Notes under the pieces: model-generated | Databases searched by the model: none | The model's input: only the letters and a program-made list of their open reading frames with translations | What the model was told of the DNA's origin: nothing | Shown here: one piece after another, positions 53,707 to 62,466 of the stretch | Position numbering within the stretch: the stretch's first letter is position 1 | Layout: each line of letters starts with the position of its first letter | Made by a program: the position numbers and the translations under genes | From: Nocardia jinanensis | Lineage (GTDB): Bacteria > Actinomycetota > Actinomycetes > Mycobacteriales > Mycobacteriaceae | Reading direction: 5' to 3' | NCBI RefSeq assembly: GCF_014645735.1 | Contig: NZ_BMMH01000001.1 | Span: forward strand, 248,001-312,000 | Length of the DNA stretch: 64,000 nt

Positions 53707-54054
53707 TCACCGCGACGGTGGCGCGACCGTCGTCGTGCAGAACGTCTGGCATTGGTCCGGTGTCGGCGTGACCTGCGCCGGATCACTGCCGAAATCCGCT
53801 GTGCTCACCAGGATCATCACCAGGAGCGCGACACCGACCACCAGGCCGAAGATGATCAGCGTCGGCCACAACCAGGTTCGCATCGGCTGTTCCTCGGTCA
53901 GGGGGATCACGGGTACCACCGTGCCCGCGGGGTTGAGCGTACCTTCGTGATCCACCGGACTTGCCGGATTGACCGGACTACTCGGATCGAGCGGGTCCGC
54001 CGGATTGAACGGGCTCACCGAAACAGGCACGGCATCCTCGTCTTCGGCCTTCAC
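53707..54054 (-). CDS. single-pass membrane protein with NP/DP repeat N-terminus
   Basis: A 115-residue protein. The cytoplasmic N-terminal half is a low-complexity run of Asn-Pro/Asp-Pro/Ser-Pro units (FNPADPLDPSSPVNPASPVD), then a single membrane helix (residues 59-83) and an outside tail with a Cys pair (CQTFC). The GTG start at 54054 is the family-consistent choice, though weak. I do not recognise the family; composition suggests a Nocardia-specific membrane protein. It is upstream of no obvious operon partner. Confidence 0.68.
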   Translation of the reverse strand: MKAEDEDAVPVSVSPFNPADPLDPSSPVNPASPVDHEGTLNPAGTVVPVIPLTEEQPMRTWLWPTLIIFGLVVGVALLVMILVSTADFGSDPAQVTPTPDQCQTFCTTTVAPPSR

Positions 54055-54156
54055 AAACCACCTCCAGTGGGTCTCGTCGGCGGAATACCCCGAAATCGGC
54101 TCCGCTCACGGACCGAACCATTCGGAGAGCCGGCCCACCCACTGTCGCGGCCCGGG

Positions 54157-54492
54157 CTACGACGAGATGTAGATGCTCCAGTCCGGGAAACCCCACCGCC
54201 CGTTGCGCTCGCCGTGTTCGATACCGCCGCCGTAGGTCCCACGACAGCCGATACCGTTCCAGAGTTTGACCTTCCGGTCGGTGAGATTGCGGACCGATGC
54301 GCGGCCGGTGACACCCACAGCACTCAGATCGATACAGCCGCTGGGGTTGTCGATGACTTTCTCCACCCGGCTGCCGTCGACCGTCCACCGCAGCGCGACC
54401 TGCCCGGTCGCGGCGTGCGCGGTATTGCCCGCGGCCGAGGTCACCACCACCGCGAACACCACAGAACCCAGAGCCATCACAGAACGACGCAT
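54157..54492 (-). CDS. small secreted protein with one disulfide
   Basis: A 111-residue exported protein. Signal peptide MRRSVMALGSVVFAVVVTSA with cleavage after AHA. The mature 75 residues have a central Cys pair (SGCIDL and IGCRGTYGGG) and end WGFPDWSIYISS. GGAAGG precedes the ATG. It is not a known enzyme; the pattern resembles small secreted actinobacterial proteins of unknown role. It lies upstream of the membrane protein gene on the same strand. Confidence 0.78.
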   Translation of the reverse strand: MRRSVMALGSVVFAVVVTSAAGNTAHAATGQVALRWTVDGSRVEKVIDNPSGCIDLSAVGVTGRASVRNLTDRKVKLWNGIGCRGTYGGGIEHGERNGRWGFPDWSIYISS

Positions 54493-54915
54493 GCAACACC
54501 TTCCTGACAGGGAGGACACCACACTCGTAAACCGATCGGGCGCCGACCATTACAGTCGAACCGCCGAGCCGTCTCCCGGCGACGCGCCGGTGGCATCATC
54601 GGAAAATGCGCGCCCACTGCGTCTTCGGACCGAGCATACGTGCGGCCGTCGTGGCGGATCTCCGCCCCCACGTATCCCCTGACCAGCCGATACAGTCGAA
54701 TCGAGCGGCCGGATCGCCGGTGCCGCCGCGGCCGTCCGGTTCTCCGTCGGGCAATGGCCCTTACCAGCCGTGAGCCGCCGGAGTGCCGGCCGGCTCGCGA
54801 ACCATGCGGGTGCGGCGGTTCCTCAGAAACTCCTCATCATGGCCATACCGATGCCCCACCATCACACGGCATCGTTCTCGGTGACCAGCGAATTCCCCGG
54901 CGAAAGGTTCGGCAG
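54493..54915. other. gap with a repeated TACAGTCGAA
   Basis: About 420 bases between divergent genes. The decamer TACAGTCGAA occurs at 54551-54560 and 54691-54700, exactly 140 bases apart. TACAGT could act as a -10. No gene or RNA is recognised. Confidence 0.5.
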
Positions 54916-55941
54916 ATGCACGATCTACTCTTCGCGGTCCCCACCATGATCGCCTTCGCGCTCCTGATGCTCGCGGAATGGATCGCGAGCCGGACCGATC
55001 CGGATACCCGGCCGGGTATGCACGGCTACGACGGCGGTGAGGTCGCGACCAATATCGCGACATTCCTGCTCGGCCGTGTCACCAAGCCGATCCTGACCGC
55101 GATCAGCGTCGTCGGCCCGCTGGCGCTGGCCGCCGCCCTCGCCCCGTTCCAGCTGGACACCGGTTCGTGGTGGGTGTGGCCGCTGGCCTTCATGGTGGTG
55201 GATTTCTGCTACTACTGGGCCCACCGCGCGGATCACCGGGTGCGGCTGATGTGGACCTCACATTCGGTGCACCACTCGTCGCAGTACTTCAATCTCACCA
55301 CCGCGATACGGTTGCCCTGGCTGAATCCGTCGATGCTGGTACGTGGGATGTTCTTCGCTCCGGCGGTACTGCTGGGGATTCCGGTGTGGATGGTGCTGCT
55401 GATGCAATCGTTGAATCTGGTGTTCCAGTTCCCGATTCACACCGAACGGGTGCGCACGCTGTGGGGCCCGATCGAGTACCTCTTCAACACTCCGTCGCAT
55501 CACCGCGTACACCACGGCTCCAACAATCCGTATCTGGACAAGAACTACGGCGGTGTCTTCATCGTCTGGGACCGCCTGTTCGGCAGTTACGCCGAGGAGA
55601 TCGAGCCGGTGCGGTACGGACTGGTGCACAATATCGACACCCGGAACCCGATAAAGGTGAACTACGGCGAATTCGCCTCGATGCTCCGCGAGATCAAGAA
55701 CGCGAAGACCTGGGCGGGGCGGTTCGGTTATCTGCTCGCCCCGCCCGGATACCGTGAACAGGCCCCCGCCGCTACACCGACGCCTGCCCGCCCGGTCGGA
55801 GAGCAGCGCATCGGCACCGTGCCACTGCTCACCACATCGCCGGCGGCCCTCGAGATCGCGCTGCCGCACTTCGACCCCGTCCCCGCGGCCGGAGTGGCGG
55901 ACGACAGCACCGTTCGCGACCCGGAGCCGATGCTGCGATAA
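54916..55941 (+). CDS. sterol desaturase / fatty acid hydroxylase superfamily protein
   Basis: A 341-residue di-iron membrane oxygenase. About five membrane segments precede the histidine boxes: HRADH (HX3H), HSVHHSS (HX2HH) and HHRVHH (HX2HH), the full set of iron ligands. The remaining 70 residues after the last box are polar and extend beyond the usual family length. Members hydroxylate or desaturate sterols, fatty acids or carotenoids. The ATG at 54916 has only a weak ribosome site. No lipid partner gene is adjacent. Confidence 0.9.
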   Translation: MHDLLFAVPTMIAFALLMLAEWIASRTDPDTRPGMHGYDGGEVATNIATFLLGRVTKPILTAISVVGPLALAAALAPFQLDTGSWWVWPLAFMVVDFCYYWAHRADHRVRLMWTSHSVHHSSQYFNLTTAIRLPWLNPSMLVRGMFFAPAVLLGIPVWMVLLMQSLNLVFQFPIHTERVRTLWGPIEYLFNTPSHHRVHHGSNNPYLDKNYGGVFIVWDRLFGSYAEEIEPVRYGLVHNIDTRNPIKVNYGEFASMLREIKNAKTWAGRFGYLLAPPGYREQAPAATPTPARPVGEQRIGTVPLLTTSPAALEIALPHFDPVPAAGVADDSTVRDPEPMLR

Positions 55942-56009
55942 CGCGGCGGCATGGGTGACCGGGCGAACCGATTCGGTTACCCGCCCGAACCGGCTCGACG
56001 CCGAGATGA

Positions 56010-56069
56010 GCAACCAACGGTTGCGCATCTCGGCGTCGAGCGCTACTGTGAAGCGCAACCGAAAGTTGC
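56010..56069. promoter_or_regulatory. two ArsR-type operators around the SRPBCC-arsR promoter
   Basis: GCAACC-AAC-GGTTGC (56010-56024) is a perfect dyad, and GCAAC-CGAAA-GTTGC (56055-56069) is a second with the same arms. TACTGT at 56044-56049 between them may be the -10. They lie directly upstream of an SRPBCC gene co-transcribed with an ArsR regulator. Confidence 0.72.
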
Positions 56070-56085
56070 ACATTGGAGGAAGCAG

Positions 56086-56538
56086 ATGGAGTACGGCAGT
56101 ATCGAACGCGAAATTCACGTAGAGGCTGCTCCCGAGGTGGTCTTCGACGTGGTCAGCCGCCCGGAACACATCGCACAGTGGTGGACCGACGATGCCGGTT
56201 TCGAACGGGCCCCCGGCGCGACCGGCGAACTCGTCTGGGGTAACCGCGAACAGGTCTCGCCGATATCGGTCGTGGACGTCGACCCACCGCGCCTGTTCTC
56301 GTTCCGCTGGTGCTACCCCGGCGACACCGTCGACGATTCCACCGGTTCGCTGCTGGTCACCTTCGAACTCATACCCGCGGGAACCGGGACCAGGATCCGG
56401 CTCACCGAGACCGGTTTCCGGGAAATGGGCTGGGCAGTCGCGAAGGCGCAGGAGGAGCACCGCGAGCATATCGGCGGCTGGGATCTGTACCTGCCGCGCC
56501 TCGGCGAGTACGTCGCCCGGTTGGTCTCCACCCCGTGA
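56086..56538 (+). CDS. SRPBCC (AHSA1) domain protein, ArsR-coupled
   Basis: A 150-residue START/AHSA1-fold protein. IEREIHVEAAPEVVFDVVSRPEHIAQWW opens the fold, GTRIRLTETGFREMG is the central strand, and the last helix EHREHIGGWDLYL closes the ligand pocket. GGAGG precedes the ATG. The stop overlaps the ArsR start by 4 bases. SRPBCC-ArsR pairs are frequent in actinomycetes; the AHSA1 protein probably binds or removes the hydrophobic signal sensed by the regulator. Confidence 0.92.
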   Translation: MEYGSIEREIHVEAAPEVVFDVVSRPEHIAQWWTDDAGFERAPGATGELVWGNREQVSPISVVDVDPPRLFSFRWCYPGDTVDDSTGSLLVTFELIPAGTGTRIRLTETGFREMGWAVAKAQEEHREHIGGWDLYLPRLGEYVARLVSTP

Positions 56539-56951
56539 CCACCGCAGTCGACGACGAACTGTGGTCCGCGATCGGCGATCCGACCCGCCGCCGCATGCTC
56601 GACCTGCTGCTCGCCGCGGGCGACGGGACCGCCACCGGCCTCAGCGAACGACTACCGGTGACCAGGCAGGCCGTCGCGAAACATCTCGGCGTGCTCGACC
56701 GTGCCGGACTGGTCCACGCCACTCCCACCGGCCGGGAACGCAGATACCGCGTGGACGAGGCACAACTCACCCGAGCGGTCGCCCAACTGTCGTCGGTGGG
56801 GGCGGCCTGGGATGCCCGGCTACGCCGGATCAAGAGCATCGCCGAGGCCATCCAGCGGACCGGGGAACAGGACGGGAATCCGCTACCACTGCAGCACCGA
56901 GTGGGCGCGGGGTCTTCTCTCGAGCCGGAAATCTCTGACGGAAACGGGTAA
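56535..56951 (+). CDS. ArsR family regulator
   Basis: A 138-residue winged-helix repressor. LWSAIGDPTRRRMLDLLLAAG is the dimerisation helix, LPVTRQAVAKHLGVLDRAGL the recognition helix and RERRYRV the wing. The metal cysteines of classical ArsR/SmtB are absent, so the signal is probably not arsenic or a metal. The C-terminal 45 residues are polar and unusual for the family. The GTG start overlaps the SRPBCC stop by 4 bases. The dyads at 56010-56069 are its likely sites. Confidence 0.92.
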   Translation: MTTAVDDELWSAIGDPTRRRMLDLLLAAGDGTATGLSERLPVTRQAVAKHLGVLDRAGLVHATPTGRERRYRVDEAQLTRAVAQLSSVGAAWDARLRRIKSIAEAIQRTGEQDGNPLPLQHRVGAGSSLEPEISDGNG

Positions 56952-57015
56952 GGGTGCCCGGACCCACACGATGTGAAGAGCGAGGATCGGAATCGATTCC
57001 CCGGCACCACCGGGT

Positions 57016-57864
57016 TCACCGCGACCGGCGCCGCGCCCGCTCCAGTTCGACTGTTGCCGCCCGGACGGCGTCCCGGGCGGCACGGTCGGCGTTACGGGCG
57101 AACCGGTGCTGCGCCTCCACAGTGGTGAGCTCGGCGCGTAGCTCCGCCAGCCGGGCTTCGGTGGCCCCGAGGTGGTCGGCGGCCTGCCGCGCCTCCTGTT
57201 CGACGGCGGCGAGGGTCTCCTGCGCGGCTGTCTCCGCCGCGCGTGCCCGCTCCTGCTCACGTACTCGTCGGGCCTCGGCCCGCGGTTCGCGATCTCGGTC
57301 CGCCGCGGATTCGGCAGTGCGTTTCGTTTTCCGCGGCGAACCGGTGCCGGCCGGCTTCGGCTCTTCCCGGACCACGCTGAGGTCCGGCTCCACCGGACCG
57401 AAACCCGCGTAACTCACCGCCGCCGCCAGAGTGCCGGCCCGGACCCGTTCGGCGGTCTCCGTATCGGCCAGAGCCGCGGTCAGCGTTTCGCTCACCTGCC
57501 GCAGTACCGCTTCCGAGACGGGCCGGCCGTGGCCGGCGACCACCTCGCCCGCCCGCACGGCGAGTGCGTCCACCGCCTGCCGGCGCTGACGCGTCAGCTC
57601 GCGCAGCCGTTCCCCGGACAGCTGCCGCTGCGCCGTCCGCAGATCGGCGCCGAGCCGAAGCAGTGCCTCGACATCGCCGGGCGCCGCGCGCACCAGCATA
57701 TTCACCGCCCACGCCGCGACCGTGGGTTTGCGCAGGGCGGTGATCGCCGCCGCCAGCTCGCGATCGCCGGATTCCCCGGCCGCCCGGGCGCGCGCGTCGC
57801 GCACCGCGACGAAATCCCCGGGCGCCACCCCGTACAGATCGGCGGCCACCTCGCCCAGGCTCAT
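57016..57864 (-). CDS. coiled-coil protein of unknown function
   Basis: A 282-residue soluble protein. The first half is helical and conserved-looking (AADLYGVAPGDFVAVRDARAR, then ITALRKPTVAAWAVNML). The second half is highly charged (KTKRTAESAADRDREP) and ends in a long heptad-rich coiled coil rich in Glu, Arg and Ala. No catalytic motif is evident. It is common in actinomycetes as a hypothetical protein. The gene faces a decayed monooxygenase fragment whose junction lies just beyond its start. Confidence 0.78.
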   Translation of the reverse strand: MSLGEVAADLYGVAPGDFVAVRDARARAAGESGDRELAAAITALRKPTVAAWAVNMLVRAAPGDVEALLRLGADLRTAQRQLSGERLRELTRQRRQAVDALAVRAGEVVAGHGRPVSEAVLRQVSETLTAALADTETAERVRAGTLAAAVSYAGFGPVEPDLSVVREEPKPAGTGSPRKTKRTAESAADRDREPRAEARRVREQERARAAETAAQETLAAVEQEARQAADHLGATEARLAELRAELTTVEAQHRFARNADRAARDAVRAATVELERARRRSR

Positions 57865-57889
57865 ACCGACCGAGCCTAGCCTCGTGAAT

Positions 57890-58531
57890 CCACCGAGCAC
57901 GTGGATCGTCTCCCCCACCCCCGCGGCAGCGAAATCACTCATCGACGACACCCGGCGGCTGGTCGCCGCGACCGGCCGCGACCCGCACGATCTGAAGTTC
58001 TTCCAGGGGTTGTCGTTCGTTATCGGCAGTACCGAAGCCGAAGCCCGGCGCAAGGCCGCCGAACTCGACGAAGTGATCGACCCGACCACGATCATCGCGC
58101 ACGCGGCCGGCGGGCTCGGCCACGATCTGGGCTTCTACGAGCTGGACACCCCGATCGGCGATATCGAGACCGAGGGCACCCGCAGCACCCTGGCCTGGTC
58201 GCACGAAGCGGTTCCGGACCGGGAGCCGACCGTGCGCGATCTCGCCCGGCTGCGCAGCCGCTACGGCCGGGTCGTCGGCACCCCCGAGCAGATCGCCGAC
58301 CAGCTCGAGGTGTGGCGCGCCGCCGGTATCGACGGAGTCGGTGTCACCAACGCGACCATCCCGGGCAGCTACGACGAGTTCATCGACCATGTCCTGCCGG
58401 TCCTGCGTACCCGCGGCCCGGCGAAGACCGAGTATGCCGTGGGCACCTCCCACCGCAAAGCGACCGGACGCGACCGGTTGCCCGAATCGCATCCTGCGGC
58501 GGCATACCGCGGAGCGTTCGGCCGACGCTGA
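57890..58531 (+). pseudogene. 5'-truncated NtaA/SnaA-type luciferase-like monooxygenase
   Basis: From about 57890 the frame enters the middle of an NTA-monooxygenase-like protein: SPTPAAAKSLIDDTRR matches the region after the TIM-barrel core, and GRDPHDLKFFQGLSFVIGSTEAEARRK and later GTPEQIADQLEVWRAAGIDG are family blocks. The N-terminal 220-240 residues, including the FMN phosphate region, are missing. No proper start or ribosome site is present. It is a decayed relative of the intact NtaA-type gene at 62467-63825, not its direct copy. Confidence 0.78.
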
Positions 58532-58610
58532 TCCGCGGCCCGGCGGCGGTCTCGATCACGCGTCGTTTCCACAGGTCGCGGCGGAGACGGCGGAGACTCC
58601 GGCGCGGCTG

Positions 58611-59579
58611 ATGAAAACTGTGGGGATGGGTGCCCCCACCACCGAGCTACTTGCCGCGCAACGGCACCGCAGGCTGTTGCGCAGTGGTGTGTGGTCGGCG
58701 TATCTGCTCGCGCTCGTCGTCGTCACCGTGCTCTTCGGCCCGCCGACCCAGCGGATCTATCAGGCGCTGTGGATCGTCGTGGGTATCGCGGCTTTCACTC
58801 CGGACCGTCCGTGGCGCGACCAGATACGTATTCTCGTCGACTGGGTGCCGCTGATCGCGGCGCTGGTGGTCTACGACCACAGCCGGGGTATCGCCAACAC
58901 ACTCGGGATGCCGGTTCGGGTCCAGGAGCCGGCCGTGGTGGAACGCGGCCTGTTCGGCGGAACCGTCCCGACGGTCTGGCTACAGGAGCATCTGGCCGGC
59001 GACGGCGGATATCAATGGTGGACCGTGCTCACCGGACTCGTGTACACCAGCCATTTCCTGGTGCCGTGGCTGATCGCCGCGATCTTCTATGTCCAGTCGC
59101 GGGAACGCTGGTCGAAATATATGCGCCGGATCCTGCTGCTGTCCTACCTGGGCCTGCTGACCTACGTACTGATTCCCGCCGCGCCGCCCTGGTATGCCGC
59201 CCGCGCCGGCGTGATCCACACCGAGATCCAGCGGAGCACCGGGTTCGGGCTCCGGATGTACTCGGTCGATATCGGCGCGGACTGGCTGGCCGCGCACAGC
59301 AATCCCGTCGCCGCGATACCGTCGCTGCACGCGGCTTTCGCGCTACTGGTCTCGGTCGCGTTGTGGCCACTGGCCCGGCACTGGTGGTGGCGGGTCCCGC
59401 TGGCCGTCTTCCCGGTCGCGATGGGGTTCACCCTGGTCTACGGGGGCGAGCACTATGTGATCGATGTGCTGCTGGGCTGGGTGTACGTCGGGCTGGCGAT
59501 CGTGCTGGCACGGATGTGGGAGCGCCGGCGCGCACCCACTGCACTACAACCGGCTCCGGCGCCCCGCGATAGCGGCTGA
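58611..59579 (+). CDS. PAP2/inositol-phosphate-type membrane phosphatase
   Basis: A 322-residue membrane protein with about six helices. The phosphatase active site is visible as PSLHAAF (C2) and GGEHYVIDVLLGW (C3), with a C1-like region in the loop before. The variant spacing resembles the inositolphosphotransferase/PAP2_3 branch of Actinobacteria. It should remove or transfer a phosphate on a lipid at the outer membrane face. ATG 58611 is used; ATG 58626 is also possible. It follows the pseudogene with 80 bases between. Confidence 0.88.
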   Translation: MKTVGMGAPTTELLAAQRHRRLLRSGVWSAYLLALVVVTVLFGPPTQRIYQALWIVVGIAAFTPDRPWRDQIRILVDWVPLIAALVVYDHSRGIANTLGMPVRVQEPAVVERGLFGGTVPTVWLQEHLAGDGGYQWWTVLTGLVYTSHFLVPWLIAAIFYVQSRERWSKYMRRILLLSYLGLLTYVLIPAAPPWYAARAGVIHTEIQRSTGFGLRMYSVDIGADWLAAHSNPVAAIPSLHAAFALLVSVALWPLARHWWWRVPLAVFPVAMGFTLVYGGEHYVIDVLLGWVYVGLAIVLARMWERRRAPTALQPAPAPRDSG

Positions 59580-59591
59580 CCGTTCGAGCAG

Positions 59592-60182
59592 CTACCGGCC
59601 GGCCCATGGACCGAGCAGAAGGGTGCAGGCACGGCGTATATCGGTCACCGCCTGCTCCGTACTCAGCTGACCGGCCGTCGCCCACGTCAGGATGCCGTAG
59701 CCGCACTGCTCGACCAGCCGGGCCAGCTGTTGATCCGCGGCGTCCGGGTCGGTGATACCGGCGGCGGCGATGATCCGATCACGCATCGTGGTGTCGACCG
59801 CCACTGTTCCGGCAGACCGGACGGCATTGGCCGAGACCAGCATGGCCCGGCCCAGCAGGGGTCGCCGGAGCAGGCCGGTCACCGCGGATTCGAGCAGGTC
59901 GGCGACCGCGCCCACCGGATCGTCCGGTGCCCGAGCCGGAAGCGGCAGGTCGGCGACGGCCGACTCCAGTACGCCGGAGTAGAGGTGGTGTTTGGACGGG
60001 TAGTAGCGGTACAGCGTCCCCAGCGCGACCCCGGCCGCCGCGGCGATATCGGACATCTGGACTCGTTCGAGCCCCTCTTCGGCACCGAGCCGGGCGGCCG
60101 CCCGCAGGATCGCGCGGCGGCGGGCGTGCTGGGTGGTGGTGGTCGCCCGGCCCGGCTCCCGGGGTTCGGCAATCCGTGGCAC
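59592..60182 (-). CDS. TetR family repressor
   Basis: A 196-residue TetR protein. The helix-turn-helix covers residues 22-65 (RRAILRAAARLGAEEGLERVQMSDIAAAAGVALGTLYRYYPSK, broken at normal breaks). The C-terminal part is a typical ligand-binding helical domain. The GTG at 60182 has GGAGG immediately upstream on its strand. It is divergent from the SDR-LLM-SnoaL operon across a TAGA/TCTA quasi-palindrome at 60203-60220 and presumably represses it. Confidence 0.91.
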   Translation of the reverse strand: MPRIAEPREPGRATTTTQHARRRAILRAAARLGAEEGLERVQMSDIAAAAGVALGTLYRYYPSKHHLYSGVLESAVADLPLPARAPDDPVGAVADLLESAVTGLLRRPLLGRAMLVSANAVRSAGTVAVDTTMRDRIIAAAGITDPDAADQQLARLVEQCGYGILTWATAGQLSTEQAVTDIRRACTLLLGPWAGR

Positions 60183-60202
60183 TGTGTACCTCCGATCGGA
60201 AA

Positions 60203-60220
60203 AGTAGAATTCACTCTAGT
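60203..60220. promoter_or_regulatory. TetR operator candidate in the SDR operon promoter
   Basis: An 18-bp quasi-palindrome has A-TAGA-T matched by A-TCTA-T with two central bases. It lies between the divergent TetR and SDR starts, 65 bases before the SDR ATG. The spacing suits a TetR dimer site. Confidence 0.65.
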
Positions 60221-60285
60221 ATTTCCGTGCCGCCGGTTGTAGAACTGGGTGTGGCCGGACCGCGGACCCGAACGGAGACACAGTT

Positions 60286-61098
60286 ATGACCCACCTCGAC
60301 CCCGTGCGCTACGGCCCCTGGGCGGTGATCACCGGCGGCTCCGAAGGTGTGGGCCGATCGTTCGCCCTGCAACTCGCGGAATCCGGAATCCACCTGCTGC
60401 TGGTGGCCCGGCGGCCCGGTCCCCTGGCGGAAACCGCCGAGCAGTGCCGGGCCCTGGGCGCCGAGGTCCGCACCCTGACCGCCGACCTGACCCATCCGGA
60501 CGCGGCGGCCGCGGTACTCGACGCGGTTTCCGATGTCGAGGTCGGACTACTGGTCCACAACGCCGGTGCCAACACCCACAGTGCCGATTTCCTCGACGGC
60601 GACCCAGCCGCCTTCCAGCACGTCGTCGATCTCAACATCACCACACCGCTCGCCCTGGTCCACGGGTTCGGCAACCCGATGCGCGACCGGCGGCGCGGCG
60701 GGATACTGCTGGTGGGCTCGCTGGCCGGATATCTGGGTACGCGGCGGCATACGGTCTACGGCGGTGTGAAGGCATTCGGGCGGATCTTCGCCGAGAGCCT
60801 CTGGCTCGAACTGCGCGAGCACGGCGTGGACGTGCTCGAACTCGTACTCGGAGTGACACGTACACCGGCGATGGAAAAGGTCGGTCTCGACTTCGACATC
60901 CCCGGTCTGCCCGTTTCCGAACCCGCCGAGGTGGCGTCCGAAGGTCTGGCCGCGCTGGGCGGGGGCCCGGTCCACGTCGTCGGCGCCCATGAACAGCTCG
61001 CCATCCGGCGCAGCGATCCCGATCGCGTGGCGGCGGTACTGGGGGCCGACCGGATGATGCGCCGCCTCATCGGCGCCACCGAGGACCCGCACCGGTGA
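60286..61098 (+). CDS. SDR family oxidoreductase (3-oxoacyl/ketoreductase type)
   Basis: A 270-residue SDR with TGGSEGVG cofactor loop, NAGAN, catalytic Ser in GSLAG and Tyr/Lys in YGGVKAF. Arg after the second strand suggests NADP(H). It resembles SDRs that reduce steroid or fatty ketones in Nocardia. It is the first gene of a three-gene operon with an LLM-type enzyme and a SnoaL-like protein, under a TetR repressor. The substrate is unknown; steroid or lipid catabolism is a reasonable guess. Confidence 0.92.
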   Translation: MTHLDPVRYGPWAVITGGSEGVGRSFALQLAESGIHLLLVARRPGPLAETAEQCRALGAEVRTLTADLTHPDAAAAVLDAVSDVEVGLLVHNAGANTHSADFLDGDPAAFQHVVDLNITTPLALVHGFGNPMRDRRRGGILLVGSLAGYLGTRRHTVYGGVKAFGRIFAESLWLELREHGVDVLELVLGVTRTPAMEKVGLDFDIPGLPVSEPAEVASEGLAALGGGPVHVVGAHEQLAIRRSDPDRVAAVLGADRMMRRLIGATEDPHR

Positions 61099-61922
61099 GA
61101 ATCGGCCTGTCCACCCCGATCGTGGTCCGGGTGCCCGAAATCGCCTCACCCTGGGAGGTCGGCGGCGGTCCCGCCGAACTCACCCGAATCGCGGAAACCG
61201 CCGATGATCTCGGCTTCGACCATCTGACCTGCTCCGAGCACATCGCGGTACCCGCGGCAGAGGCCGCCGCCCGCGGTTCGACCTACTGGGACCCCCTGGC
61301 GACACTGTCCTATCTGGCGGCACGCACCACCCGGATCCGTTTGGCGACCTCGGTCGTCGTCCTGGGATACCACCACCCGCTGGCACTCGCGAAGAGTTAC
61401 GGCACGCTGGATCGGCTGAGCGGCGGCCGGGTTGTGCTGGGGGTGGGCGTCGGATCGCTGGAGGCCGAATTCGCGCTGCTGGACGCGCAGTGGGCCGAGC
61501 GGGGCACCGCCGCCGACCGCGCGCTCGCCGTGTTGCGCGTTGCGTGGGGCCGGCGGGAGGTCGGCGATTTCGTCCTCGATCCGCCCGCGACCTCGACCAC
61601 CGCACCCCTGTGGGTCGGCGGCCGCACCCGCCGTTCTCTGCGCCGGGCCGTGACCCTGGGCTCCGGCTGGGTCCCGTTCGGTCTGCCCGCGGACGCACTG
61701 GCCGCGTATCTGGCCGCGGTCTCCCGGCCATCCGGTTTCGAAGTGGTCCTGAGTCCCGGTCGCGCGCTGGACCCGCTGGCCGACCCCGGCGGCACGCGGC
61801 GGCGGCTCACCGGCTTGCGCGATATCGGTGCCACCGTCGCCTGCTGCGCTGTCCGGGCCACCGATATCGATCACTACTGCGACCAGCTCGCGGCCCTGAT
61901 CGCAGTGGCCGCTCCGCTCTGA
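61095..61922 (+). CDS. LLM class flavin/F420-dependent oxidoreductase
   Basis: A 275-residue luciferase-like TIM-barrel protein. FDHLTCSEHIAVP, RIRLATSVVVLGYHHPLALAKSYGTLDRLSGGRVVLGVGVG (broken by loops) and PLWVGGRTRRSLRRAV are the family's cofactor and barrel blocks. The phosphate-binding Arg/Gly patterns would suit either F420 or FMN. It overlaps the SDR by 4 bases and so is co-translated. It probably oxidises or reduces the same or a later intermediate. Confidence 0.92.
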   Translation: MRIGLSTPIVVRVPEIASPWEVGGGPAELTRIAETADDLGFDHLTCSEHIAVPAAEAAARGSTYWDPLATLSYLAARTTRIRLATSVVVLGYHHPLALAKSYGTLDRLSGGRVVLGVGVGSLEAEFALLDAQWAERGTAADRALAVLRVAWGRREVGDFVLDPPATSTTAPLWVGGRTRRSLRRAVTLGSGWVPFGLPADALAAYLAAVSRPSGFEVVLSPGRALDPLADPGGTRRRLTGLRDIGATVACCAVRATDIDHYCDQLAALIAVAAPL

Positions 61923-61945
61923 TATCCGCACCGGAAAGGACAGCT

Positions 61946-62422
61946 ATGGACGAGGATCGACTGGCACGCCTCGAGGAACGAGTGCGCCGGCTCGAAGACG
62001 AAGTGGAGATCACCCGCCTCCTCGCCTCCTACGGCCCTTTCGTCGACGCCGGGGCCGCGCCGCAGGTGGCGAACCTGTGGACCGAGAACGGGGAATACGA
62101 TGTCGAGGACTGGCATATGCGTAGTCGCGCGGATATCCACGCGATGGTGGAGTCGACGGCGCACCGGTCCCTGATCGATACGGGCTGTGCGCATTTCCTC
62201 GGCCCGGCCCGGGTCGTGATCGACGGTGACGAGGCGACGGCGGTCTGCGAATCGCTGCTGGTGCGCCGATACGAAGACGGATACCGGGTGTGGCGGGCGG
62301 GGGCGAACAGTTTCCGGCTCACCCGCACTTCGCAGGGCTGGCGGATCAGCCACCGCGTCACCCGGACCTTCGACGGCGGCCCCGCGGCACGGGACCTGTT
62401 GCTCACGAACGCGGACAGCTGA
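61946..62422 (+). CDS. SnoaL/NTF2-like protein
   Basis: A 158-residue protein of the SnoaL-like/NTF2 cone fold. ARLEERVRRLEDEVEITRLLASYGPFVDAG opens with a helix of the family type, LWTENGEYDVED is the central strand, and the last strands end SHRVTRTF. An Asp/His pair (ENGEYDVEDW, AHFLGPARVV) lines the pocket. Members include dehydratases, isomerases and cyclases on steroids or polyketides. GGAAAGGA precedes the ATG. It ends the TetR-controlled operon. Confidence 0.88.
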   Translation: MDEDRLARLEERVRRLEDEVEITRLLASYGPFVDAGAAPQVANLWTENGEYDVEDWHMRSRADIHAMVESTAHRSLIDTGCAHFLGPARVVIDGDEATAVCESLLVRRYEDGYRVWRAGANSFRLTRTSQGWRISHRVTRTFDGGPAARDLLLTNADS

Positions 62423-62436
62423 CCGTCCCGAGACCC

Positions 62437-62463
62437 GGCCACCGCGACCGGGCCCCGGTGGCC
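62437..62463. terminator. terminator between convergent genes
   Basis: A stem GGCCACCG / CGGTGGCC separated by an 11-base GC-rich loop lies between the SnoaL-like and the convergent NtaA-type gene. It could serve both directions. Confidence 0.6.
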
Positions 62464-62466
62464 TGT

